From the NCBI GenBank assembly GCA_030018745.1, contig JASEHB010000127.1, positions 1 to 6,988 on the forward strand: a DNA stretch of 6,988 nucleotides, written 5' to 3'. Below, piece after piece: positions 1-6,312 of the stretch (position 1 is its first letter; the number at the start of each line of letters is the position of its first letter). The notes beneath the pieces were generated by a model. The model searched no databases and was not told the origin of the DNA. It saw nothing but the letters and a program-made list of their open reading frames with translations. The position numbers were made by a program, and so were the translations under genes. The stretch comes from Desulfatibacillaceae bacterium. GTDB taxonomy: Bacteria > Desulfobacterota > Desulfobacteria > Desulfobacterales > Desulfatibacillaceae.

Positions 1-56
1 TCTCCCCCGAAGTTTTTTCAACGGGAATCTTGCCGGGCATTAAAAAACCGGTGCGC

Positions 57-86
57 CCGCCGAAAACCGCCGAATTCCGCCAAAAT
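57..86. repeat. Three tandem 10-bp units upstream of the promoter
   Basis: Three consecutive 10-base units, CCGCCGAAAA, CCGCCGAATT and CCGCCAAAAT, lie end to end. All share CCGCC followed by an A/T-rich half. The 10-base period is close to one DNA helical turn, so the CCGCC blocks would all face the same side of the helix. The array ends 20 bp before the candidate -35 box. A protein-binding or curved-DNA role is possible but not shown. Confidence 0.55.
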
Positions 87-106
87 TTTTGAGCTGATAT
101 TTTTAC

Positions 107-136
107 TTGACAAAAGCCGACCAAAGGAAATAAAAA
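107..136 (+). promoter_or_regulatory. Candidate sigma70-type promoter
   Basis: A perfect TTGACA -35 hexamer is at 107-112 and a TAAAAA -10-like hexamer (4 of 6 matches to TATAAT) is at 131-136, with an 18-bp spacer. Transcription would start near 143. That is downstream of the TTG codon at 141 and upstream of the ATG at 171, which supports the ATG as the start of the TetR gene. Confidence 0.55.
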
Positions 137-156
137 TTGATTGAGTAGTCAGTATA
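137..156. promoter_or_regulatory. Candidate TetR-family operator (imperfect palindrome)
   Basis: The 20 bases centred between 146 and 147 match 16 of 20 positions of the palindrome TTGACTGACTAGTCAGTCAA, a layout I recall for some TetR/AcrR operators. The clearest arms are TGA at 142-144 and TCA at 149-151 around a central TA. The site covers the predicted transcription start just after the -10 box and just before the TetR gene, the usual place for autorepression. Binding is inferred. Confidence 0.45.
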
Positions 157-170
157 AAAGGGATGAGGGC

Positions 171-758
171 ATGACAAGAAAAAACAATATCCTGCTGGCC
201 GCCACGCACCTGCTTGCTGTCAAGGGGTTCAAGGAAACCTCCATGGCTGAGCTGGCAAAAGTTGCAGAAGTGGCCCAGGGAACCATTTTTTACCATTACA
301 AAACAAAGGAAGATCTGTTCCTGGCCATTTTAAAGTCTTTTCAGGAAGACATTGTTGCAGAGTTCTCCCGCTATCGCCAAGCGCAGCAATCTGCCTGCGG
401 CCTTGATATGGTGGCTGGCGTAATTGATTTTTATCTGCACATGGCCTCCCAAATGGAAGAGCGTTTCATGCTGCTGCACCGCCATGACGCCCATGAGCTT
501 GCCAGGAGCAATGCGGAATTTCACGCCTGCCTGGAGGCCATTTATGATTGCCTCATTGACATCTTTGAGCAGGCCATACTTGCAGGCCAGAAGGATGGCT
601 CCATTGGCGAGTGCTCTCCCAGGCGCATGGCCATGATTGTTTTCACGATGGTTGACGGCCTTGTCCGTTTCCACACCTACAACCTTTATGATGTCGGCGG
701 TTTGTATGAAGATGTTGTCCGGGTATGCGAGGCAATGTTGAAAAATAATATCCAATAG
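171..758 (+). CDS. TetR/AcrR-family transcriptional regulator
   Basis: This is a 195-residue one-component DNA-binding regulator of normal family length. The N-terminal domain has the TetR helix-turn-helix pattern: residues 7-20 form the first helix, and 24-43 (SMAELAKVAEVAQGTIFYHY) form the recognition unit ending in the typical FYHYKTKEDL. The C-terminal ligand and dimer domain (about 55-190) is diverse, so the ligand cannot be assigned; it holds a histidine cluster, HRHDAHE, at 103-109. The ATG at 171 is chosen over the in-frame TTG at 141 because AGGGA lies 7 bases before the ATG and because the predicted promoter would start transcription after the TTG. It heads the likely operon, 14 bp before the SulP gene, and probably represses itself and the downstream genes through the palindrome at 137-156. 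TetR membership is secure; the regulon is inferred. Confidence 0.93.
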   Translation: MTRKNNILLAATHLLAVKGFKETSMAELAKVAEVAQGTIFYHYKTKEDLFLAILKSFQEDIVAEFSRYRQAQQSACGLDMVAGVIDFYLHMASQMEERFMLLHRHDAHELARSNAEFHACLEAIYDCLIDIFEQAILAGQKDGSIGECSPRRMAMIVFTMVDGLVRFHTYNLYDVGGLYEDVVRVCEAMLKNNIQ

Positions 759-772
759 GGCGGAGAGCGGGA

Positions 773-2905
773 ATGCTTGTAAGAATATTTCCTTTTATCA
801 AGTGGTTTGCCGGTTACAACCTTAACAGTTTGAGGATTGACCTTGTTGCCGGCCTTACGGTGGCCCTGGTGCTCATACCCCAGTCAATGGCCTATGCTCA
901 ACTTGCAGGATTGCCTGCCTATTATGGCCTTTATGCCGCTTTTCTTCCGCCGATGATCGCCGCCCTTTTCGGCTCAAGCCGCCAGCTTGCCACAGGGCCG
1001 GTGGCCATTGTCTCGCTCATGACGGCAGCTTCGCTGGAAACTCTGGCAACAGCCGGAAGCCCGGGTTTTATAGCCTATGCCATTGTGCTGGCCCTGATGA
1101 TAGGCTTTTTTCAGTTCATGCTTGGAGTGTTGAAGCTGGGGCTTGTGGTGAACTTTCTTTCACACCCTGTTGTGAACGGTTTTACAAATGCCGCGGCCAT
1201 CATCATTGCATCATCACAGCTTTCAAAGCTTTTCGGCGTGTATGTTGATTCGTCTCCCCACCACTACGAAACAATATGGCATGTGCTTGCAGCGGCAGCG
1301 CACTATACCCATTGGCCCACGCTTATCATGGGCGCGCTCGCCTTTGGCATAATGTACTCCCTCAAAACAATTGCCCCGCGTGTGCCCAATGTGCTTGTGG
1401 CGGTTGTCATCACCACCCTTCTTTCATGGGGCCTGGGCTTTGAGCACAACCAGACGGCAAAGCAGACAGATATTGTGGCCCCAAAGGCCCAAAGCATAAT
1501 GGAGCAGTTCAACCGTGCATCAGCAGATGTTGCAGAGCTTTCTGCGCAACGGACCCAGCTCATGGTTGAGCTGAACACGGCCCGGCAGGCCCACGATTCT
1601 GTTGCTGCTGCTGACATCGGCCACGACATTGAGGTCGTTAATATAACCATGCAAAAGGCAAAGGATGAAGCCCACTATGCAAGGGAGGCTTTGCGCCACC
1701 TGCATTTTTACGGGGTTGTCCAAAATGACGGCCACCTGATTTTCTACTCCAAAGAGAATCTGCCCCACGGCGCAACCACTGACGGCCGCATCTGGAGAAT
1801 CCGCATGGGCAACAGCGCCCTGCCTCAAGATCGCATAGTGATGACCGGCGGAGGCGCTGTTGTGGGCAACATTCCCAAGGGCCTGCCTGCATTTTCCATT
1901 CCTTCCATTGATATCAAGGCGATAATGCACCTGTTCCCGTTTGCGGTCATCATCTCTCTGCTGGGTTTCATGGAAGCCATTTCCATTGCAAAGGCAATGG
2001 CAGGCAAAACAGGCCAGAGGCTTGACCCCAACCAGGAGCTTATCGGCCAGGGCCTTGCAAACATGGTTGGGGCCATTGGCCAGAGCTATCCTGTTTCAGG
2101 CTCCTTTTCCCGGTCTGCGGTCAACCTTCAGGCTGGCGCGGTATCGGGAATGTCCAGCGTGTTCACAGGGCTTACGGTTCTTGTGGCCCTGATGTTCTTC
2201 ACGCCTTTTCTTTATCACCTGCCCCAGTCGGTGCTGGCAGCAGTAATAATGATGGCCGTCATCGGGCTTATAAATGTTTCCGGTTTCATTCACGCATGGC
2301 GCGCCAAAAGATATGACGGAGCCATTTCCATAATAACCTTTTGCGCCACTCTGGTTTTCGCCCCGCATCTTGATAAGGGGATCATGATCGGCGTTGTTCT
2401 TTCGCTGGCTGTTTTCATTTACAAGAGTATGCGCCCCAAGGTTGTCTCCCTGGCCCGCGCCCCGGATTACGCCCTGCGCTGCGTTTCCACCCACGGGCTT
2501 AAGGAGTGCGATCATATTTCAATGGTTCGCTTTGACGGGCCGCTTTTCTTTGCCAACTCAAGCTACCTTGAAGACAAGATGATGGAGATAATGCGGGCAA
2601 AACAGGGCTTGCGGCACATAATCCTTGTTTGCAACGGCATCAACGACATTGACGCATCCGGCGAGGAAACCCTTTCTCTGCTTGTGGATCGCATTCGCAG
2701 CGCAGGGCTTGACATATCTTTAAGCGGGGTCAACGAAGCGGTGATGAAGGTGCTCAAAAGAACGCATCTGCCCGAAAAAATTGGAGATGACCATATTTTC
2801 CCCACAATGGAAAAGGCCATCAGTTCAGTTTACCCGGTATCTCACAGCAACAACAGGGAGCAGGCCTGCCCGCTTTTGACCGCGTGCCCGCTGCCCATGA
2901 AATAG
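773..2905 (+). CDS. SulP/SLC26-family anion transporter with STAS domain and a central insertion
   Basis: This is a 710-residue inner-membrane carrier or channel for inorganic or small organic anions. Family hallmarks are VLIPQSMAYAQLAGLPAYYG (33-52), the TM3 motif ATGPVAIVS (73-81), GFMEAISIAKAMA (398-410), DPNQELIGQGLAN (418-430) and the TM10 motif GSFSRSAVN (443-451). A cytoplasmic STAS domain spans about 565-690, with DASG at 627-630 at the usual conserved loop. SulP proteins are usually about 550-600 residues; the excess is an insertion at about 226-362 (separate entry). The tail after 690 has two cysteines in ACPL repeats (C699, C705). GGAG lies 7 bases before the ATG. The carried ion (sulfate, bicarbonate or another) cannot be told from sequence. 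The following signalling genes suggest it is regulated by, or supplies the signal for, a phosphorelay. Family assignment is secure. Confidence 0.95.
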   Translation: MLVRIFPFIKWFAGYNLNSLRIDLVAGLTVALVLIPQSMAYAQLAGLPAYYGLYAAFLPPMIAALFGSSRQLATGPVAIVSLMTAASLETLATAGSPGFIAYAIVLALMIGFFQFMLGVLKLGLVVNFLSHPVVNGFTNAAAIIIASSQLSKLFGVYVDSSPHHYETIWHVLAAAAHYTHWPTLIMGALAFGIMYSLKTIAPRVPNVLVAVVITTLLSWGLGFEHNQTAKQTDIVAPKAQSIMEQFNRASADVAELSAQRTQLMVELNTARQAHDSVAAADIGHDIEVVNITMQKAKDEAHYAREALRHLHFYGVVQNDGHLIFYSKENLPHGATTDGRIWRIRMGNSALPQDRIVMTGGGAVVGNIPKGLPAFSIPSIDIKAIMHLFPFAVIISLLGFMEAISIAKAMAGKTGQRLDPNQELIGQGLANMVGAIGQSYPVSGSFSRSAVNLQAGAVSGMSSVFTGLTVLVALMFFTPFLYHLPQSVLAAVIMMAVIGLINVSGFIHAWRAKRYDGAISIITFCATLVFAPHLDKGIMIGVVLSLAVFIYKSMRPKVVSLARAPDYALRCVSTHGLKECDHISMVRFDGPLFFANSSYLEDKMMEIMRAKQGLRHIILVCNGINDIDASGEETLSLLVDRIRSAGLDISLSGVNEAVMKVLKRTHLPEKIGDDHIFPTMEKAISSVYPVSHSNNREQACPLLTACPLPMK
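1448..1858 (+). other. Insertion domain in the SulP protein (about residues 226-362)
   Basis: This segment interrupts the usual short SulP loop between the TM7 region, ending near LGFEHN, and the conserved AVVGNIPKGLP that leads into TM8. Residues 238-313 are hydrophilic and alanine/glutamate-rich with heptad-like spacing (MEQFNRASADVAELSAQ onward), consistent with a helical hairpin or coiled coil. Residues 311-360 look like a small beta-rich unit (HLIFYSKENL, GRIWRIRMGN). In the SLC26 fold this loop joins the two inverted seven-helix repeats and faces outside, so the insertion should be periplasmic. I recall similar insertions in other bacterial SulP proteins, so it is probably a conserved subtype rather than damage. 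Its role is unknown. Confidence 0.75.
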
Positions 2906-2927
2906 CGCCAACCCACGGGAGACGAAA

Positions 2928-4151
2928 ATGTCCGTAATAACAATTTTCAGCGGAACCTTCTGCAACACGGAAGCGGTGGTGGAAGCCCTTGTGTCCAGCA
3001 CGGACAGGAAGCTCATAACAGACAGGGAAATTGTTGAAAGGGCGGCCCTGCTGTCAGGCATAGCCGGGTCAAAAATAGAGCGGGTGTTTTCTCCCAGGGC
3101 TTCCGTGTTCAACAAGTTCACCCACGAAAAGGAGCGCTCTCTTGCCTACCTGCGTTTGGCAATGGCAAAAACCCTTTCTGAAGACAACCTTGTAATCAGC
3201 GGATTTGTCGGCCAGCTCATTGCCCGCGAGATAAACCATGTTCTTCGCGTCTGCCTCATTGCAGACCTCAAGTTCCGGGTGCAAAGGGCCGCAACAGCCC
3301 TCAATGTGTCCCAAAGCGAGGCAATAAAGCTGATTGCCGGACAGGAGGAAGCCAGGGCATCATGGATAAAGGCTCTGTGGGGAAAGGCCGACCCCTGGGA
3401 TCCCCAACTTTACGACATGGTTCTGCCCACGGACAAAAAGGATGTCAAAGCTCTCTCCGCCACCATTTTGGAACATGCAGACTCAAGCGTGGTGCGCACG
3501 ACCGCCCGCAGCATGAAGGCTGTGGATGACTTTGTTCTGGCTGCCCAGGTGGAGGTGGAGCTTGTGCATGAGGGGCACCAGGTTGGCGTTTCCTCCAAAA
3601 ATGGAGTGGTCACCCTTACCATAAACAAACATGTGCTGATGCTAAACCGCCTTGAAAGCGACCTCAAAGCCATTGCCCGGAAGGTTCCCGGCGTTCAGGA
3701 TGTGGAAACCAGGGTGGGGCCGGGCTTTCATCAGGCAGACATCTACCGGAAACAGGACTTTAATATGCCATCCAAAATACTGCTTGTGGATGATGAACGG
3801 GAGTTTGTGCAGACCCTTTCCGAGCGCCTGCTCATGCGCGAAATGGGTTCGGCCATAGCCTATGATGGAGAATCCGCACTTGAAGTGGCTCGCGAGGATG
3901 AGCCGGATGTGATGATTCTTGACCTTAAAATGCCGGGCATTGACGGCATGGAGGTATTGCGCCGGGTCAAGGCCACCCAGCCACAAATTGAGGTCATCAT
4001 TCTCACCGGGCATGGCTCGGAGGCTGACAAGGAAACCTGCATGAAGCTTGGAGCTTTCGCCTATCTGCAAAAGCCTGTGGATGTGGAGGAGTTGAGCGCG
4101 ACCATAAAGCTTGCCAATGAGAAGATTCAAAGGGCCAGGGAGAGCCATTAA
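2928..4151 (+). CDS. Cytidylate-kinase-like / BON-like / receiver fusion protein
   Basis: This is a 407-residue cytoplasmic protein with three parts. Residues 1-185 resemble the cytidylate-kinase-like (Cytidylate_kin2) family: TDREIVERAA at 31-40, VISGFVGQLIAREINHVLRV at 89-108, IADLKFRVQRA at 111-121 and the late WDPQLYDMVLPTDK at 157-170. Its nucleotide-binding loop is degenerate: FSGTFCNTEAV stands where a glycine-rich P-loop is expected. Residues about 205-266 resemble a BON domain (VGVSSKNGVVTLTI, then VPGVQDVETRV). Residues 282-400 are a CheY-like receiver with D288-D289, phospho-acceptor D332, T360, Y379 and K382. No DNA-binding domain is present. GGGAG lies 6 bases before the ATG, 22 bp after the SulP gene. 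It is likely the output of the neighbouring phosphorelay and may act on a protein partner such as the transporter; kinase activity is doubtful. Confidence 0.88.
   Translation: MSVITIFSGTFCNTEAVVEALVSSTDRKLITDREIVERAALLSGIAGSKIERVFSPRASVFNKFTHEKERSLAYLRLAMAKTLSEDNLVISGFVGQLIAREINHVLRVCLIADLKFRVQRAATALNVSQSEAIKLIAGQEEARASWIKALWGKADPWDPQLYDMVLPTDKKDVKALSATILEHADSSVVRTTARSMKAVDDFVLAAQVEVELVHEGHQVGVSSKNGVVTLTINKHVLMLNRLESDLKAIARKVPGVQDVETRVGPGFHQADIYRKQDFNMPSKILLVDDEREFVQTLSERLLMREMGSAIAYDGESALEVAREDEPDVMILDLKMPGIDGMEVLRRVKATQPQIEVIILTGHGSEADKETCMKLGAFAYLQKPVDVEELSATIKLANEKIQRARESH
3754..3767 (+). promoter_or_regulatory. Possible internal ribosome binding site and start for a free receiver
   Basis: AGGA at 3754-3757 lies 7 bases before an in-frame ATG at 3765, codon 280 of the fusion. 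Translation from it would give a 128-residue protein starting MPSKILLVDDE, which looks like an ordinary start of a free-standing response regulator. It could yield a second product, or be the relic of a formerly separate gene. Confidence 0.3.
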
Positions 4152-4170
4152 ATCAGCTTTTGCTTTATCG

Positions 4171-4189
4171 GCCTTGGGCGGAAAAAGGC
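4171..4189 (+). promoter_or_regulatory. Small hairpin covering the ribosome binding site of the sensor kinase gene
   Basis: GCCTT (4171-4175) can pair with AAGGC (4185-4189) around a 9-base loop. The second arm contains the AAAGG ribosome binding site 6 bases before the ATG at 4195. Five base pairs is a weak stem, so a regulatory role is only a possibility; the ribosome binding site itself decides the start. Confidence 0.25.
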
Positions 4190-4194
4190 ACAAA

Positions 4195-5922
4195 ATGTCC
4201 TTTTTGAACAAAATTAAGCCTGCATTCTGGAATGTCCGGCCCAGAACATCTGCGGCAGACCGCTATCTGTTCAACTACCGCCGCATCTGGAAATGGTCCG
4301 TCTTCCTTATAAGCATTGTGGCCATACTGCCTCTGGTCTTTATCACTGCACTTGATTACAGGGTCACGGAGCAAGCCCTTGAGTCGGAATTCCGCTCCCA
4401 GACCGCGCATATGGCATCCAACACCCATCTGGCCATGAGCTTTTTTTTGAGCGAGCGCAAGTCTGCTCTCAATTTCATTGTGCATGACAACCCGCCTGAC
4501 GCTTTGAATAATGAGAACCGTCTGGCCCAGATACTCAAGGCCCTGCAGCAGGGTTTTGGCGAAGGATTTATGGACCTGGGCATAATAGACAGCAACGGAG
4601 AGCAGAAAACCTATGTGGGGCCTTACAGCCTGCAAGACAAGGACTACCGCGAGCATCCCTGGTTCCGCATGGTGGTTAACCAGGATGTGCACATAAGCGA
4701 TGTGTTCCTGGGTTACAGGCAGGTTCCCCACCTTATCATTGCAGTCAAGCAGAGCCTGCCGGATAACACCTTCCAGGTCTTGAGGGCTTCCCTTGGCACA
4801 GGCCCGTTTCAGGAGATGCAGGACAAATTGTCCCTTGCAGGGATGGGAGATGTTTTTCTTGTCAACAAGCGCGGAATATTGCAGACGGATTCACGCTATC
4901 ACGGCAAAGTTTTTGACAAAATGCCCTTCCCTGTCCCTGATTACGACCCTCACACACGGGTCATTGAAGGTGTGGGGCCTCAAGGGGAGAAGTTGCTTAT
5001 CGGCTACCGCTTCATTGAGGGAACGCCGTTTATCCTGATGATAGTGAAGCAGAAAAAGGTTTTGCTCGAATCCTGGCGGCAGGCTCGGATGGAGCTTGTT
5101 CTGTTTCTTGTTTTCAGCGTAACCCTCATCCTGGCGGTGATTCTGGGTTCAGCCACATACATGGTTCGCAACATGCACCTTGCTGACGAAAAACGCCTGA
5201 TGAGCCTGCACCACATTGAGTATGCCAACAAAATGGCATCCATAGGGCGGATGGCGGCAACCGTGGCTCACGAAATCAACAACCCGCTGGCAATAATCAA
5301 CGAAAAGGCGGGCCTCATCAAGGACCTGTTCACCATAAAGCAAAGCTACTCTGCGGACGCCAAGCTCATAGGCCTGGTGGACGCCATTTTGAACGCCGTG
5401 AGGCGTGCGGGCAAAATTACAAAGCAACTGCTGGCCTTTTCCCGCAACCTGGAGGCCAGCGTGGAAACCATGCACCCGGAAGATGTTGTGCGGGAAGTTC
5501 TCGTCTTTCTGGAAAAGGTCACGGAAATGCGCGGCATCTCCGTAAAAATATATGTGGCCCCCCAGACAAGGCCAATAATAAGCGATCGCGGCAAGCTCCA
5601 GCAGATATTCCTGAACATCATCAACAATGCTTATGCTGCAATGTCCGATAACGGGCATCTGACCATACACATCCGCCCCACACACAACGAAAACGGCGTA
5701 ATAATACGATTTTGCGATGACGGGTGCGGCATTGCAAAAGAGGACCTGAACCGCATTTTCGAGCCATTTTTTTCAACCAAGACAAGCCAGGGCGGAACAG
5801 GGCTGGGGCTTTCCATAACCTACAACCTGGTCCATGAAATCGGAGGAAAGATAACCGTGAGCAGCGAGCCGGGCGAAGGCACCTGCTTTACAATCACCCT
5901 TCCGGCCAGCATAGAGTCTTAA
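4195..5922 (+). CDS. Membrane sensor histidine kinase with Cache-like sensor domain
   Basis: This is a 575-residue two-component sensor kinase. One membrane helix lies at about 33-53. An extracytoplasmic region of about 230 residues follows, with Cache-like features (MDLGIIDSNGEQKTYVGPY at 126-144, DYREHPWF at 150-157, ISDVFLGYR at 167-175). A second helix is at about 298-322, then a short linker without a HAMP domain. The HisKA domain has VAHEINNPLA with phospho-acceptor H359. The ATPase domain is complete: N-box N474/N478, DDGCG at 508-512, EPFFSTK at 523-529 and GGTGLGLS at 533-540. The ATG at 4195 is preferred because AAAAAGG lies 6 bases upstream; an in-frame ATG at 4111 would overlap the preceding gene and add a basic, non-homologous-looking leader. 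It is 43 bp after the fusion gene. It should feed phosphate to the nearby receivers; the ligand is unknown, though a small molecule or the anion moved by SulP is plausible. Confidence 0.93.
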   Translation: MSFLNKIKPAFWNVRPRTSAADRYLFNYRRIWKWSVFLISIVAILPLVFITALDYRVTEQALESEFRSQTAHMASNTHLAMSFFLSERKSALNFIVHDNPPDALNNENRLAQILKALQQGFGEGFMDLGIIDSNGEQKTYVGPYSLQDKDYREHPWFRMVVNQDVHISDVFLGYRQVPHLIIAVKQSLPDNTFQVLRASLGTGPFQEMQDKLSLAGMGDVFLVNKRGILQTDSRYHGKVFDKMPFPVPDYDPHTRVIEGVGPQGEKLLIGYRFIEGTPFILMIVKQKKVLLESWRQARMELVLFLVFSVTLILAVILGSATYMVRNMHLADEKRLMSLHHIEYANKMASIGRMAATVAHEINNPLAIINEKAGLIKDLFTIKQSYSADAKLIGLVDAILNAVRRAGKITKQLLAFSRNLEASVETMHPEDVVREVLVFLEKVTEMRGISVKIYVAPQTRPIISDRGKLQQIFLNIINNAYAAMSDNGHLTIHIRPTHNENGVIIRFCDDGCGIAKEDLNRIFEPFFSTKTSQGGTGLGLSITYNLVHEIGGKITVSSEPGEGTCFTITLPASIES

Positions 5923-5937
5923 AAAAAGGAGCAGGCC

Positions 5938-6309
5938 ATGCGGGTACTTTTGGTGGATGATGAGGTTGATCTGGCGTCAGCCCTTGCTGAAAGGCTTGAT
6001 ATGCGGGGAATTGAAGCTGATTGGGTTTCTGCCGGAGCAGACGCCATAAAGCGTGTTGAGGAAAAAAAATACGATGTGGCGGTTCTGGATGTGAAAATGC
6101 CCGGAATAAGCGGCCTGGACTTGAAAGCCCGCCTTGAGCAGATTGATCCTGGCATGAAATTTATTTTTCTTACCGGCTATGGCTCTGAAATTGATTTCAA
6201 GGAGCTTACCTGCCGGGCAGGTGAAACCTCCTGCCTGGTAAAGCCCATTGATATTCATGACCTTATAAGCATGATGAACTCCCTTGTGAAAAAACCGGAA
6301 AGGGGATGA
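5938..6309 (+). CDS. Single-domain CheY-like response regulator
   Basis: This is a 123-residue protein consisting only of a receiver domain. The acidic pair is D7-D8, the phospho-acceptor is D51 (VAVLDVKMPG), and T79 and K102 complete the active site. The usual aromatic switch residue three positions before the lysine is cysteine (C99) here, whereas the receiver of the upstream fusion has tyrosine (Y379). A receiver with no output domain and no aromatic switch fits a phosphate-transfer intermediate of the Spo0F type, but this is inference. A strong AAGGAG ribosome binding site lies 6 bases before the ATG, 15 bp after the sensor kinase gene, and only 3 bp separate it from the next gene, so co-translation with both is likely. 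Confidence 0.93.
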   Translation: MRVLLVDDEVDLASALAERLDMRGIEADWVSAGADAIKRVEEKKYDVAVLDVKMPGISGLDLKARLEQIDPGMKFIFLTGYGSEIDFKELTCRAGETSCLVKPIDIHDLISMMNSLVKKPERG

Positions 6310-6312
6310 CCG

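Larger units (their letters stand above)
1..140. other. Non-coding leader upstream of the operon
   Basis: No convincing coding sequence lies here. The stretch is rich in short A and T runs and holds the tandem repeat at 57-86 and the promoter at 107-136, described separately. A weak CCGG/CCGG pairing at 33-36 and 48-51 is too short to call a terminator. The neighbouring gene upstream is outside the window, so whether this region is shared with a divergent gene cannot be told. Confidence 0.6.

Noticed and set aside
33..51. CCGG/CCGG pairing considered as a terminator of an upstream gene
   Set aside because: The stem has only four pairs and no T-run follows it.
141..170. TTG start that would extend the TetR protein by 10 residues
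   Set aside because: The ribosome binding site spacing is long (12 bases), the codon lies inside the candidate operator and before the predicted transcription start, and the ATG at 171 has a better AGGGA.
18..296. A 92-codon open frame on the - strand across the leader and the start of the TetR gene
   Set aside because: It runs antisense through the promoter and the well-supported TetR helix-turn-helix, and the protein has no recognisable family features.
4111..4194. Upstream ATG that would extend the sensor kinase by 28 residues and overlap the preceding gene
   Set aside because: The ATG at 4195 has AAAAAGG at ideal spacing, and the extra residues come from the alternate frame of the preceding gene end.
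6213..6240. CAGG/CCTG inverted repeat considered as a terminator or attenuator
   Set aside because: It lies inside the receiver coding sequence, has a short stem and no T-run, and the next gene starts 3 bp after this one ends.
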